A stretch of 44,660 nucleotides of DNA from an uncultured bacterium (GCA_949840775.1 CATKXO010000023.1:1-44660); one strand, 5' to 3'. Numbered from the stretch's first letter, positions 7,056-15,617 are shown. Made by a program: numbers and translations. The notes: generated from the sequence alone by a model not told the origin.

Positions 7056-8387
7056 ATGGCAAAACTGGTCTACGACAACACCGGACGCCTGCTGTTCACC
7101 AAAGAGATGAAGGAGGAGTACACCCTCCTCATGCCCCAGATGCTGCCCGTCCACTTCGGCATGATGAAGAAGCTGCTGGAGTGCGAGGGCTACAAGGTGG
7201 ATATGCTCACCACCAACCACCGGGGGATTGTGGACGAGGGGCTGAAGTACGTCCACAACGACACCTGCTACCCCGCCCTGCTGGTCATCGGCCAGCTCAT
7301 CGACGCGGTGAAGCATGGGGGCTATGACCCCCACAAGGTGGGCCTGCTCATCACCCAGACCGGGGGCGGCTGCCGGGCCTCCAACTACATCCACCTGCTC
7401 AGGAAGGCCCTGGAGAAGGCGGATATGGCCTACATCCCCGTGGTGTCGGTGAATCTGTCCGGGCTGGAAAAAAACCCGGGCTTTTCCCTGACGCTGCCCT
7501 TCATCCGCAAGGCGGTATACGCCATGATGTACGGCGACATCATCGTCAACGTGGCCAACCAGGTCCGCCCCTATGAGGTGGAGGAAGGGGCCTCCGACCG
7601 TATGATTGACACTTGGTCCCAGAAGCTGGTGGACGGCTTCCAGGCGGGCAGGGGCATGAGCCGCAGGCAGATGCGGACCAACTTCGACGAAATCTGCGCC
7701 GATTTCGCCGCCATCCCTGTGGAGGGGGAGCCCAAAATCCGCGTGGGCGTGGTGGGGGAAATTTACGTGAAATTCGCCCCCCTGGGCAACAACAACCTGG
7801 AGAAATTCCTCCTGTCCGAGGGGGTGGAGCCGGTGGTCCCCGGACTCACTGACTTCATCATCTTCAAGATTTACAACCGGGTAGCCGACGTGGAGCTCTA
7901 CGGCGGCAAGTGGGTCAAGAAGGCGGGCTGCTCCCTGTTCATGAAGTACATCGAGGCCTGCCAGCGGGACATGATCGGAGCCCTGGAGCACTCCGGGCGG
8001 TTCCGCGCTCCGGGGACCTTCCAGGACCTGCACCGGCTGGTCCACGGCTACCTGGGGGACGGCAACAAAATGGGCGAGGGCTGGCTGCTCACCGCCGAGA
8101 TGCTGGAGCTCATCCACTCGGGCACCAACAACATCGTGTGCACCCAGCCCTTCGGCTGCCTGCCCAACCACATTGTGGGCAAGGGGATGATCCGCAAGCT
8201 GAAGGACGACTACCCCTACAGCAACATCGTGGCCATCGACTACGACCCAGGCGCCACCCGGATCAACCAGGAGAACCGCATCAAGCTCATGCTGGCCAAC
8301 GCCAAGGGCCTCACCCGCCAGGAGCCCGCCCGGCCCAGGGAGGAGCCCCAGGTGGAGCGTCAGCCTCAGTTGGCTCACGCACATTGA
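7056..8387 (+). CDS. 2-hydroxyacyl-CoA dehydratase activase-like protein, C-terminal third
   Basis: A 443-residue protein that matches the C-terminal part of the long activase family: FTKEMKEEYTLLMPQM, NDTCYPALLVIGQLIDAV, GGGCRASNYIHLLRKAL and TQPFGCLPNHIVGKGM, with conserved cysteines that may hold a cluster. The ATG at 7056 follows AAAGGAGTTCCCACC. An in-frame start further upstream would begin inside the palindrome loop and is unlikely. It is cotranscribed with the N-terminal part and should form a complex with it (inference). The proline- and arginine-rich tail after about residue 420 looks disordered. Confidence 0.88.
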   Translation: MAKLVYDNTGRLLFTKEMKEEYTLLMPQMLPVHFGMMKKLLECEGYKVDMLTTNHRGIVDEGLKYVHNDTCYPALLVIGQLIDAVKHGGYDPHKVGLLITQTGGGCRASNYIHLLRKALEKADMAYIPVVSVNLSGLEKNPGFSLTLPFIRKAVYAMMYGDIIVNVANQVRPYEVEEGASDRMIDTWSQKLVDGFQAGRGMSRRQMRTNFDEICADFAAIPVEGEPKIRVGVVGEIYVKFAPLGNNNLEKFLLSEGVEPVVPGLTDFIIFKIYNRVADVELYGGKWVKKAGCSLFMKYIEACQRDMIGALEHSGRFRAPGTFQDLHRLVHGYLGDGNKMGEGWLLTAEMLELIHSGTNNIVCTQPFGCLPNHIVGKGMIRKLKDDYPYSNIVAIDYDPGATRINQENRIKLMLANAKGLTRQEPARPREEPQVERQPQLAHAH

Positions 8388-8402
8388 AAGGAACTGAGCA
8401 CC

Positions 8403-9251
8403 ATGGGAAGATTTGACGGTGTCCTGTTGGTCAGCGACATCTGCGATACACTGATCGATACCTCAGACGGGGCCTTTGTGGGAGGTGACACAGGAGAACT
8501 CAAGCCGGTGTCGGAGCAGGACCGGCGGGCGCTGGAGTATTTTACCGCCGAAGGCGGCAGATTCACCGTCGCGACCGGAAGGGGCCTGAAATACATTCTG
8601 CCCTATGGGGACAGCATCCCGATCAATGCCCCCGTCGTGCTGGGTGACGGCGCGGCAATCTACGACATCAAGAGCGGGGCGTACCTGGAACTGGCTGTGC
8701 TGGACGAGCGGGCCCGGGAGCTGGGCCAGACCTTGCTGGACCGGTTCCCCACAACCTCGGCAACGACTCGCCACCTGGACGGCGGATTTTGCGCTGTGCG
8801 TCCGGATTCAGACATCCGCATGCTCATGAAGCTTGACCCTGAAATACTGGAAGTAACTTCTCTGCTGAAGGCCCCAACCCCCATGCAGTCGCTGCGGTTC
8901 AGCGACCAGCATGAGACACTCAAAGAAATTCACGACTTTCTGCGGACACAGGACACAGACGGAGCGTATGAGCTGACGTTCACCGCTGAGAAGCGGCTGC
9001 AGATGACGGCCAGGGGATACGGAAAGGGCAATATGGTCCGCCGCCTGGCGGAACGGCTGGACATATCTATGGAACACGTCTACTGCGCCGGGAACGGAGA
9101 GGATGACATTTCCATGCTGAAAGTCGCAAAACAGGGCTTCATTCCCTATAATTGCAGCCAAGAAGTACAGGATTGTGGGGCCAGTGAGGCCGGCTCCGCC
9201 GGACAGGGCTTGATGAAAAATATCATAGCAAGACTGGAGAACCGGTATTGA
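8403..9251 (+). CDS. HAD-superfamily protein, Cof-like, with altered motif I
   Basis: A 282-residue protein with the HAD fold arranged as in Cof/YidA sugar-phosphate phosphatases: motif II TVATGRG, a cap domain, motif III lysine in YGKGN, and motif IV AGNGEDDISML. Motif I reads SDICDTLID (D12-I-C14-D15-T-L). Aligned to the usual DxDGTL, the nucleophile Asp is kept but the second Asp, the general acid/base, is Cys and the Gly is Asp. HAD members without that Asp include dehalogenases and phosphonatases, so phosphatase activity is doubtful. The start follows GAAAGGAACTGAGCACC, 15 nt after the activase stop, so it is probably in the same operon. Confidence 0.85.
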   Translation: MGRFDGVLLVSDICDTLIDTSDGAFVGGDTGELKPVSEQDRRALEYFTAEGGRFTVATGRGLKYILPYGDSIPINAPVVLGDGAAIYDIKSGAYLELAVLDERARELGQTLLDRFPTTSATTRHLDGGFCAVRPDSDIRMLMKLDPEILEVTSLLKAPTPMQSLRFSDQHETLKEIHDFLRTQDTDGAYELTFTAEKRLQMTARGYGKGNMVRRLAERLDISMEHVYCAGNGEDDISMLKVAKQGFIPYNCSQEVQDCGASEAGSAGQGLMKNIIARLENRY

Positions 9252-9321
9252 TTTGCGGCAAATTCAGCATCAATTTGATGCTGGCCAACGCCAATATCCG
9301 AATATCAGGGAGGGAATTTAT

Positions 9322-9837
9322 ATGGGGATGCTGAATCAATCCGGACAGGACGCGCCCGCCGCCGGGGCCTTCCTCGTCTTTGACAATTACCCCTTCAAGC
9401 TGGCCGTGATCCAGCAGCTCATGTATGAGTCCGAGCTGCTGGGAGATAAATACTACGGCGGCGACCAGTATTTTGAGACCTACGGCGATGTCTCCCACAT
9501 CCCGGAACGGGTGTGTCTGGACCGTCTGGAGCCGTTTATCGAGCAGGGGAACGACTTCTTTCAGTCCCTGGAAATCCCCAGCTCACTGGCGGACCAGGTG
9601 ACAGAGCTCTACGTCGGTGAGGAGCTGGACGTATACTATCACATCAACCCCCAGTGGCTGGACTTTGAGGACTACTTTGACGACGGGGCGGATTTTGACA
9701 TCACCGCCATCAGTGAGCGGGAGCTGAAACAGTTCCCCAACTTGAAGACAATTACCTTCAACATGTACCATACCCCGCCCGATGAGCTGGTGGACCGGCT
9801 GGAGGCGCTGGGAATCGAGGTCGACCTCTTCGCGTAG
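9322..9837 (+). CDS. Conserved acidic protein of unknown function (possibly DUF6892-like)
   Basis: A 171-residue acidic protein without signal peptide or membrane segment. It contains FLVFDNYPFKLAVIQQLMYE, EIPSSLADQVTELYV and ERELKQFPNLKTITFNMY. The last stretch looks like a leucine-rich-repeat-type strand, and the layout recalls the DUF6892 group from memory (unverified). The ATG at 9322 follows AGGGAGGGAATTTAT and is preferred to an in-frame TTG at 9253 that has no ribosome binding site. The start is 70 nt after the HAD gene. A weak hairpin GTGGGGC/GCCCCAC follows at 9846-9864. Confidence 0.7.
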   Translation: MGMLNQSGQDAPAAGAFLVFDNYPFKLAVIQQLMYESELLGDKYYGGDQYFETYGDVSHIPERVCLDRLEPFIEQGNDFFQSLEIPSSLADQVTELYVGEELDVYYHINPQWLDFEDYFDDGADFDITAISERELKQFPNLKTITFNMYHTPPDELVDRLEALGIEVDLFA

Positions 9838-9878
9838 CCCTGTCCGTGGGGCGGCTTGCCCCACGCAGGCCCCGGAAT

Positions 9879-9907
9879 TTGACAAACAATCCGGTCTGTG
9901 CTAAAAT
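9879..9907 (+). promoter_or_regulatory. Strong sigma-A promoter of the DUF4180 gene
   Basis: TTGACA, 17-nt spacer, TAAAAT, located 49 nt before the start codon of the next gene. Confidence 0.85.
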
Positions 9908-9955
9908 TCTCCTCCAGCTGGAATTTGTACTGCAAATCTGGTAAAGGAGGACATT

Positions 9956-10324
9956 ATGAATATCGAATACATCAAAGACAATGGAATAGATATTGCGGTC
10001 GTTTCCAGCGATAGGAAGGTCATTACGGATGTGCAGTCCGCCCTGGACCTGGCAATGACAGTAAAATATGAAACCGGCGCAGCCAATCTGGTGCTGGACA
10101 AAGGGCTGATTTGCGAGGACTTCTTTATCCTCAGCACCGGCGTGGCCGGGGAAATCCTGCAAAAGTTTATCAACTACCAGGTGAGAGCCGCCATCTACGG
10201 CGACTACTCCCGCTACACCAGCAAGCCGCTGAAGGATTTTATCTATGAGTCCAACCAGGGCAAAAACTTCTTTTTTGTGGCCACCAAAGAGGAGGCCATT
10301 CAAAAGCTGACACAGACATCATAA
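9956..10324 (+). CDS. DUF4180 family protein
   Basis: A 122-residue cytosolic protein with the typical DUF4180 pattern: GIDIAVVSSDRKVITDVQSA near the N-terminus, LICEDFFILSTGVAGEILQKF in the middle and a C-terminal NFFFVATKEEAIQKL. The fold recalls small STAS/SpoIIAA-like domains. The function is not known. The ATG follows GTAAAGGAGGACATT. It has its own promoter and ends at a hairpin shared with the convergent MerR gene. Confidence 0.85.
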   Translation: MNIEYIKDNGIDIAVVSSDRKVITDVQSALDLAMTVKYETGAANLVLDKGLICEDFFILSTGVAGEILQKFINYQVRAAIYGDYSRYTSKPLKDFIYESNQGKNFFFVATKEEAIQKLTQTS

Positions 10325-10351
10325 CCACAGCGTACAGATTCCAGTAAAGCG

Positions 10352-10376
10352 GGGGCCGTCCAAGTTGGACGGCCCC
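10352..10376. terminator. Hairpin between convergent genes
   Basis: GGGGCCGTCC pairs with GGACGGCCCC around an AAGTT loop. The T-run is weak on both strands. It probably ends both the DUF4180 and the MerR transcripts. Confidence 0.6.
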
Positions 10377-10380
10377 GTTC

Positions 10381-10743
10381 TCATGTCTCCGAATGGGATA
10401 TTTCAGCCTGATAAAATGTAATTTTATCCTCCAGCTTTTTTAAGTGCCCCGCCCACTTTCTTTGCTGCTCCGCCACGTATCCCCTGTGCGTCTCCAGCAT
10501 GGCCAGCCGCTCCGGCATGGTGGACCGTCCCCGGTCCCGCAGCTGGGCATAGCGCCAGATGTCCCGCAGGAGCATCCCGGTCTCCTTGAGGCGGCAGAGA
10601 AAGGCGACCCACTCCACGTCCCCCTCGTCATAGGACCGCCTGCCGCCCCCGTCCCGGGCCACGTGAATCAGCCCTTTCTTCTCATAGTAGCGCAGCTTGC
10701 TCTCGGTCAGCCCCGTCCGCCGGGCCATCTCTCCAATCGTCAT
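10381..10743 (-). CDS. MerR-family transcriptional regulator
   Basis: A 120-residue regulator with the N-terminal MerR winged helix MTIGEMARRTGLTESKLRYYEKKGLI, then VEWVAFLCRLKETGMLLRDI and a C-terminal coiled coil (RGYVAEQQRKWAGHLKKLEDKI). It has no cysteine cluster at the end, so it is more like the NmlR/AdhR or BltR-type branch than a metal sensor. The ATG at 10741-10743 follows GGAGGTGGAGT. It is divergent from the carboxymuconolactone-decarboxylase-like gene, whose promoter contains a MerR-type dyad, so that gene is the likely target. Confidence 0.9.
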   Translation of the reverse strand: MTIGEMARRTGLTESKLRYYEKKGLIHVARDGGGRRSYDEGDVEWVAFLCRLKETGMLLRDIWRYAQLRDRGRSTMPERLAMLETHRGYVAEQQRKWAGHLKKLEDKITFYQAEISHSET

Positions 10744-10764
10744 ACTCCACCTCCAAAAAAGTTC

Positions 10765-10795
10765 TTGACTTGGACTACAGTCCAGGTTGTACGCT
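10765..10795 (+). promoter_or_regulatory. MerR-type promoter and operator
   Basis: TTGACT and TACGCT are separated by 19 nt, the stretched spacer typical of MerR-activated promoters. The dyad TGGACT-AC-AGTCCA lies in the spacer. It drives the gene at 10828. Confidence 0.75.
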
Positions 10796-10827
10796 GCTAT
10801 TATAGTCCGGAGAGGAGGTGAAATCAA

Positions 10828-11205
10828 ATGGAAGAGACTCGATTCCAGCAGGGGTGGGAGCTGCTGAGACAGGTGGACGACGCAGGGGGCGAGGCGGTCA
10901 TCAGCTCTCTGGCGGACATCGCCCCGGACCTGGGCCGCTACATCGTGGAGTTTGCCTTTGGCGACATCTACGCCCGGGAGGGGCTGTCCCTTCAGGAGCG
11001 GGAGCTGGTGACCATTGCCAGCCTTCTGACCGCCGGCGGGTGTGAGCCCCAGCTGAGGGTACACCTCAACGGTGCGCGAAACGTGGGGGTCCCGCCGGAG
11101 AAAATTGTGGAGACGCTCATTCACTGCGTCCCCTATGTGGGCTTCCCCCGGGTGCTCAATGCGGTATCCGCAGCCAAGGAGGTCTTCGCGGCGCGGGACC
11201 TCTGA
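10828..11205 (+). CDS. Carboxymuconolactone decarboxylase family protein
   Basis: A 125-residue all-helical protein of the AhpD/CMD family. It contains LQERELVTIASLLTAGGCEPQLRVHLNGARNVG, read in two parts as the helix E-R-E-L-V-T and the GCEPQLRVHLNGA motif, then IHCVPYVGFPRVLNAV. Members are decarboxylases or thiol-dependent peroxidase partners. The AhpD CxxC pair is absent, so a peroxidase role is unlikely. The ATG follows GAGGAGGTGAAATCAA. Its control by the divergent MerR protein suggests a response to a reactive compound or aldehyde (inference). Confidence 0.88.
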   Translation: MEETRFQQGWELLRQVDDAGGEAVISSLADIAPDLGRYIVEFAFGDIYAREGLSLQERELVTIASLLTAGGCEPQLRVHLNGARNVGVPPEKIVETLIHCVPYVGFPRVLNAVSAAKEVFAARDL

Positions 11206-11212
11206 CCCAAAA

Positions 11213-11246
11213 GCCCCGGAGCGTCAACGCTCCGGGGCCCCTTTTT
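11213..11246. terminator. Bidirectional intrinsic terminator
   Basis: An 11-bp perfect stem GCCCCGGAGCG/CGCTCCGGGGC with loop TCAA, followed by CCCTTTTT. It lies between convergent genes. Confidence 0.9.
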
Positions 11247-13674
11247 ACACCAGCCTTACCTGCACCTGGTCTCCCTGAGCGGAGACGCACAGGGTGTCCC
11301 CCTTTTTCAGCTGTCCGGCCAGCATCAGGTCGGCGGCGGGGTCCTCCACCAGGGAGGCGATAGCCCGCCGGAGGGGCCGGGCCCCGTACTCCCGGCTGCT
11401 CCCCTTGCCGGCCAGAAGGGAGACGGCCTCCTCCTCCACCGCCATGGCGATGCCCAGCTTGTCCAGCCGCTTCCTGGTCTCGGACAGCAGCTGGCGGGTG
11501 ATGGCATTCAGCGTCTCCCCGTCCAGGGGATGGAAGACCAGGGTGGCGTCCAGGCGGTTGAGGAACTCGGGGGCAAAGGTGTTGGAGGCGTCGGACAACA
11601 CCGCCCGCTCCAGCTCCTCCCGCTCCGCCTCCCCCCCGGCATTGAAGCCCAGCCGCTTGCCCTTGGCGAACCGCTGGGCCCCCAGGTTGGAGGTCATCAC
11701 CAGGACGGTGTTGCGGAAGTCGGTCTTCCGGCCCTGAGCGTCGGTGAGCACCCCCTCCTCCATTACCTGGAGGAGGAGGGACCAGATATCTCGATGGGCC
11801 TTCTCCAGCTCATCCAGCAACACCACCGACCAGGGGTGCCGCCGCACCCGCTCGGTGAGCTGGCCCCCCTCCTCGTGACCCACATAGCCGGGGGGAGAGC
11901 CGATCAGCCGGGAGACGGTATGGCCCTCCATATACTCGGACATGTCGAAGCGGAGGAGGGCCTCCTCGCTGCCAAACAGGGCCCTGGCCAGGGAGCGGCA
12001 CAGCTGGGTCTTGCCCACCCCGCTGGGGCCCAGCAGGAGGAAGCAGCCCACCGGGCGGCGGGGGTCCTTCAGGCCCAGCCGGCCCCGGCGGATGGCCTTG
12101 ACCACCGTCTCCACCGCCCGGTCCTGACCCAGGGTGCGGCAGCGCAGCTCCCTGTCCAGGGTGGAAAGGGCCTGTCTGTCCGCCTCGTCCGGGTCCTGGA
12201 CGGGCACCCCCGTCCACTGGGACAGCACCGCCTGGATGTGGCAGGGCTCCACGGCAAACTGGCCCTGGCCCGCCTGCCACTTCTGCCGCTCCCCCTCCAG
12301 CTCCCGGCGGAAGTCCCGCTCCACGTTGCGGAGGATGGCCGCCTGCTCAAAGTCCTGGCGGCGGACGGCGTCATTGAGCTGGCGGCTGGCCTGGGACACC
12401 CGGCCCTCCAGCCGCTGGAGCTCCGGGGGCAGGGCCTTGCCCGAAAGCCGGGCCTGGGCCGCCGCCTCGTCCACCAGGTCGATGGCCTTGTCGGGGAGGA
12501 ACCGCTGGGGCAGATAGCGGCAGGACAGGTCCACCGCCGCCTCCAGGGCGCTGTCGGAGATAATCAGGTGGTGGTGGGCCTCGTACCGGCCCCGGAGGCC
12601 CTGGAGAATCTCCAGCGTCTCCGTCCGGGTGGGCTCCTTCACGGTGATGGGCTGGAAGCGGCGCTCCAGGGCGGCGTCCTTCTCGATATACTTCCGGTAC
12701 TCGTCGATGGTGGTGGCCCCAATCACTTGCAGCTCCCCCCGGCTGAGGGCGGGCTTGAGGATGTTGGCGGCGTCGATGGCCCCCTCGGCGCTCCCCGCCC
12801 CCACGATGGTGTGGAGCTCGTCGATAAACAGGATGATATTCCCCGCCCGGCGGACCTCCTGGATGATGTGCTTCAGCTTCTCCTCAAACTCCCCCCGGTA
12901 TTTGGTGCCCGCCACCATAGCGGATAGGTCCAGGGAGTACACCCGCCTGCCCAGCAGGTGCTGGGGGGCTGTGCCGTCGGCAATGGCGGCGGCCAGCCCC
13001 TCCACCACCGCCGTCTTGCCCACGCCCGGCTCACCGATGAGGGCGGGGTTGTTCTTGGTGCGCCGGGAAAGAATCTGAATCACCCGCCCCAGCTCCTCCT
13101 TCCGGCCGATCATGGGGTCCAGCCGGCCCTCGGCGGCCATACGGGTCAGGTCACGGGCGCACTGGTCCAGCTGGCGGGTATCGCCGTTGGAGCGGGCCTC
13201 CGGTTCCCGGGACCGGGGCTTGGGAGCGGGGGGCTCCTCCCCGCCCAGAGAGGCGGTGAGCTCCCGGTACAGTCCCTCGCCGTCCACCCCGCAGTGGGCC
13301 AGCAGCCGGGAGGCCCCGCTACCCTTGGAGCGCAGAAGGCCCAGGAGCAGGTGCTCGGAGTTTACCGCGCTCTGGCCCAGGCGGCGGCTCTCCTCCACCG
13401 CCCCTTGGATGGCCAGGCAGCAGTTGGGCGTCAGCCCCTGGAAGCTGGATTTGGCGGGCACTCCCGTCCCCACCCGCTGGGCGATGGCGGAGCGCAGGGC
13501 CTGGCTGTCCGCCCCCGCCCGGCGCAGGGCCATGGCGGCCGGGCTGAACTCCTGTCCGGCCAGGCCCAGGAGCAGGTGTTCGCTGCCCACATAGCTGTGA
13601 CCCAGCCGGGCGGCGTTCTGCTGGGCCAGACGGATGGCCCCCAGGGCGGTGGATGTGAATTGGCTGTCTGCCAT
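11245..13674 (-). CDS. clpC: ClpC-type AAA+ unfoldase
   Basis: ClpC unfolds damaged or tagged proteins and feeds them to ClpP. The 809-residue protein has a double Clp-N repeat (residues 1-140: [12 protein letters not shown] and [11 protein letters not shown]), AAA module D1 (Walker A GEPGVGKT 214-221, Walker [10 protein letters not shown] near 281), a UVR-like middle segment ([17 protein letters not shown], about 433-449) and D2 (Walker A GPSGVGKT 549-556, [11 protein letters not shown]). The middle domain and length fit ClpC rather than ClpB or ClpA. The start follows GAGGTGATCCTGAC. CtsR, McsA and McsB genes are not adjacent, and no CtsR heptad repeat was seen upstream. Confidence 0.93.
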   Translation of the reverse strand: MADSQFTSTALGAIRLAQQNAARLGHSYVGSEHLLLGLAGQEFSPAAMALRRAGADSQALRSAIAQRVGTGVPAKSSFQGLTPNCCLAIQGAVEESRRLGQSAVNSEHLLLGLLRSKGSGASRLLAHCGVDGEGLYRELTASLGGEEPPAPKPRSREPEARSNGDTRQLDQCARDLTRMAAEGRLDPMIGRKEELGRVIQILSRRTKNNPALIGEPGVGKTAVVEGLAAAIADGTAPQHLLGRRVYSLDLSAMVAGTKYRGEFEEKLKHIIQEVRRAGNIILFIDELHTIVGAGSAEGAIDAANILKPALSRGELQVIGATTIDEYRKYIEKDAALERRFQPITVKEPTRTETLEILQGLRGRYEAHHHLIISDSALEAAVDLSCRYLPQRFLPDKAIDLVDEAAAQARLSGKALPPELQRLEGRVSQASRQLNDAVRRQDFEQAAILRNVERDFRRELEGERQKWQAGQGQFAVEPCHIQAVLSQWTGVPVQDPDEADRQALSTLDRELRCRTLGQDRAVETVVKAIRRGRLGLKDPRRPVGCFLLLGPSGVGKTQLCRSLARALFGSEEALLRFDMSEYMEGHTVSRLIGSPPGYVGHEEGGQLTERVRRHPWSVVLLDELEKAHRDIWSLLLQVMEEGVLTDAQGRKTDFRNTVLVMTSNLGAQRFAKGKRLGFNAGGEAEREELERAVLSDASNTFAPEFLNRLDATLVFHPLDGETLNAITRQLLSETRKRLDKLGIAMAVEEEAVSLLAGKGSSREYGARPLRRAIASLVEDPAADLMLAGQLKKGDTLCVSAQGDQVQVRLV

Positions 13675-13807
13675 GTCAGGATCACCTCGGAATCAAGTCT
13701 TCTTCCATCATGCCCGGATTTTTCCCGCTTTAGACACCGGCATGCCATACCTGGCGGAGGAGTTGTGCCACGCTCCCAGGAAATTTCTGAAGCGCCAAAA
13801 ATAAACA

Positions 13808-13835
13808 TTGCATTTTTCAAAATTTGTGGTAGAAT
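13808..13835 (+). promoter_or_regulatory. Promoter of the small ferredoxin gene
   Basis: TTGCAT, 16-nt spacer, TAGAAT, about 32 nt before the start codon. Confidence 0.6.
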
Positions 13836-13867
13836 GAGGATACCATTTTAATGGAGGTGTACATATC

Positions 13868-14038
13868 ATGGCCTATGTTATCAGTGACGCTTGCATCAGC
13901 TGCGGTTCCTGTGTTGACGGTTGCCCCGTGGGCGCCATCTCCCAGGGCGACGACCACTTCGTCATCGACGCCGGCGCCTGCATCGACTGCGGTTCCTGCG
14001 CTGGTACCTGCCCCATGGGTGCGATTTCCCAGGGCTAA
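13868..14038 (+). CDS. 2[4Fe-4S] ferredoxin, clostridial type
   Basis: A 56-residue low-potential electron carrier with two internally similar halves: CISCGSCVDGCPVGAI (C9, C12, C15, C19) and CIDCGSCAGTCPMGAI (C38, C41, C44, C48). This is the classic bacterial ferredoxin length and spacing. The ATG follows TGGAGGTGTACATATC. It is a single-gene unit with its own promoter and a strong terminator. It likely serves pyruvate:ferredoxin oxidoreductase, hydrogenase or similar enzymes elsewhere in the genome. Confidence 0.97.
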   Translation: MAYVISDACISCGSCVDGCPVGAISQGDDHFVIDAGACIDCGSCAGTCPMGAISQG

Positions 14039-14043
14039 CAAGC

Positions 14044-14080
14044 AAAAAAACAGCGCCGGGTTTTCCCGGCGCTGTTTTTT
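14044..14080 (+). terminator. Intrinsic terminator after ferredoxin
   Basis: ACAGCGCCGGG-TTTT-CCCGGCGCTGT followed by T6, flanked upstream by an A-run, so it can work on both strands. Confidence 0.95.
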
Positions 14081-14104
14081 GCTGTTTTTCACTGGATAAC
14101 ATCT

Positions 14105-14287
14105 TTACGCATCCCTCTTTCTCCGGTTGCGCTGTGTAACTGAACATCGAAAAGCCTTATACATCGCCGGAGATAACTCAGGCGCATCCTCATCAAACTG
14201 TATTTCCCGCTCCGCAGCTTTGCTGACCTCGTCCAGCTGAGCCTTTGAGGGCGCCTGTCCCGCTTTAATTGAAAATGTCCTGGTCAT
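14105..14287 (-). CDS. brnA: BrnA-like antitoxin
   Basis: A 60-residue protein starting MTRTFSIKAGQAPSKAQLDEV with a conserved acidic middle (FDEDAPELSPAMYKAF) and a basic tail. It follows and overlaps the BrnT-like toxin gene by 23 nt, the usual order in brnTA. BrnA proteins bind the toxin and repress the operon through a ribbon-helix-helix domain. This one is short, so the DNA-binding part may be reduced. Confidence 0.75.
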   Translation of the reverse strand: MTRTFSIKAGQAPSKAQLDEVSKAAEREIQFDEDAPELSPAMYKAFRCSVTQRNRRKRDA

Positions 14288-14549
14288 AGTAGAGCCTCCT
14301 TTCGCGCTCTGTCGCCAATCTGGCGGATATAAGCCGAATATTTTCGCCCCGCTCCGTAAATACAACAAATAGCAGATTACCAACCATTCCTATGGCAATA
14401 TACCGGTCTTCATCAGTACTATGCTCAAAATCATACATTTCTATGTGGTATTCATCTCTGAATACATACGCGGCAGTTTCAAAGGATATACCATGTTTTC
14501 GTCGGTTGATGAGGTCTTTTTCTTCATCCCATTCAAATTTCAGTTCCAT
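14265..14549 (-). CDS. brnT: BrnT-like ribonuclease toxin
   Basis: A 94-residue protein of the BrnT family (RelE/barnase-like fold, inhibits translation by RNA cleavage). Diagnostic parts are FEWDEEKDLINRRKHGISFE at the start, EDRYIAIGMVGNLLFVVFTE and RLISARLATERERRLYY. The ATG at 14547-14549 is the family start; an in-frame extension upstream is not conserved. It is first in a two-gene unit with the BrnA-like antitoxin. Base composition is more AT-rich than its neighbours, consistent with transfer. Confidence 0.88.
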   Translation of the reverse strand: MELKFEWDEEKDLINRRKHGISFETAAYVFRDEYHIEMYDFEHSTDEDRYIAIGMVGNLLFVVFTERGENIRLISARLATERERRLYYDQDIFN

Positions 14550-14678
14550 CCGCCGGCACCCCTTATGATGTCCTGAACAAAGTATACCACAAGAATCAGG
14601 AAGAATCAATCTGTCAGAGTTCATATATACAGCATCTTATAATATAATTTTCAATATTATATTTGGTCATATTTCACA

Positions 14679-14707
14679 TTGATAATTCCTGTGCTTTGGG
14701 ATATACT
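14679..14707 (+). promoter_or_regulatory. Sigma-A promoter of the hemolysin-III gene
   Basis: TTGATA, 17-nt spacer, TATACT, 52 nt before the start. Confidence 0.8.
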
Positions 14708-14759
14708 GTAGTTATAAGAAAATAGGAAGCTCTCTGTCCTCTGGAAAGGAGTGTGTTCT

Positions 14760-15488
14760 ATGCGCACCAATACATTAACCGTTAACCCCATCGTCTCCGC
14801 CGTCAACGTGCGGCCCAGCCGCCGGGTGGAGGTCCGGGACCCCTACGACGGCCTGCGGCCCTGGTCGGCCATCACCCACGGCGTGGGCGCGGTGCTGGCC
14901 GTCACCGGCACCGCCGCTCTGCTGGTCCGGTCCGCCCTGCTGGGCAAATGGCTGCTTTTCGGGCTGTTCGCCGTGTACGGTCTTTCCATGGTCTGCCTGT
15001 ACACCGCCAGCACCCTGTATCACTGCCTGAACGTCTCCGTCCCCGGACGGCTGGCCCTGCGGAAGTACGACCACTGCTCCATCTATCTGCTCATCGCCGG
15101 CAGCTACACCCCCCTGTGCCTCACCCTCCTGCGGGACAGCGGAGGCATCCCTCTGGTCATCGCCGTGTGGACCCTGGCTGTGGCCGGGACGGTACTCACC
15201 ATTGCCAAACTGGCCATTCCCCGGTGGCTCACCAGCGCCATCTACCTGTTCATGGGCTGGCTGGCTATCTTTGCCATTGTGCCCATCTACCGCGCGCTGC
15301 CCGCCAATGGCTTCTTCTGGCTGCTGGCCGGGGGACTGCTGTACACCGTGGGTGGGGTGCTCTACGCCGTCAAGTGGCCGGGCCGGGACAATCCCCGCTT
15401 CGGCTGCCACGAGATTTTCCACGTGTTCATCCTTCTGGGCTCCATCGCCCACTTCGTCTTGATGTATCACGTGGTGCTGTGGCTGTAA
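14760..15488 (+). CDS. Hemolysin III / PAQR-family membrane protein
   Basis: A 242-residue protein with about seven membrane helices from residue 40 on. The family's metal-binding residues are visible: SAITHGVG in helix 1, the DHCSIYLLIAGSYTP segment, and the closing CHEIFHVFILLGSIAHF with two histidines. Bacterial members (TrhA/YqfA) affect membrane energetics and fatty-acid composition; haemolysis has been shown only for a few. The ATG at 14760 follows GGAAAGGAGTGTGTTCT, better spaced than an in-frame GTG nine bases earlier. It is a single-gene unit. Confidence 0.92.
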   Translation: MRTNTLTVNPIVSAVNVRPSRRVEVRDPYDGLRPWSAITHGVGAVLAVTGTAALLVRSALLGKWLLFGLFAVYGLSMVCLYTASTLYHCLNVSVPGRLALRKYDHCSIYLLIAGSYTPLCLTLLRDSGGIPLVIAVWTLAVAGTVLTIAKLAIPRWLTSAIYLFMGWLAIFAIVPIYRALPANGFFWLLAGGLLYTVGGVLYAVKWPGRDNPRFGCHEIFHVFILLGSIAHFVLMYHVVLWL

Positions 15489-15496
15489 CGATCCGG

Positions 15497-15528
15497 CCGC
15501 CCGGCAAAAGCCGGGCGGTTAACTTTTT
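15497..15528 (+). terminator. Intrinsic terminator
   Basis: CCGCCCGGC-AAAA-GCCGGGCGG followed by TTAACTTTTT. Confidence 0.9.
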
Positions 15529-15540
15529 CTGACAAACCCC

Positions 15541-15569
15541 TTGTCAAGAGGGAAAAAATAGGGTAAAAT
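15541..15569 (+). promoter_or_regulatory. Sigma-A promoter of efp
   Basis: TTGTCA, 17-nt spacer, TAAAAT, 48 nt before the EF-P start. Confidence 0.85.
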
Positions 15570-15617
15570 AAGTCAGCTAAGCATATCATACAGTTTATAT
15601 AATGGAGGATGATTCCT

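Noticed and set aside
5055-8384. Very long open frame (over 1100 codons) on the minus strand opposite the activase genes
   Set aside because: It is the antisense of clear coding sequence in GC-rich DNA where stops are rare. It has no ribosome binding site, no recognisable domain and low-complexity Gly/Val/His-rich composition.
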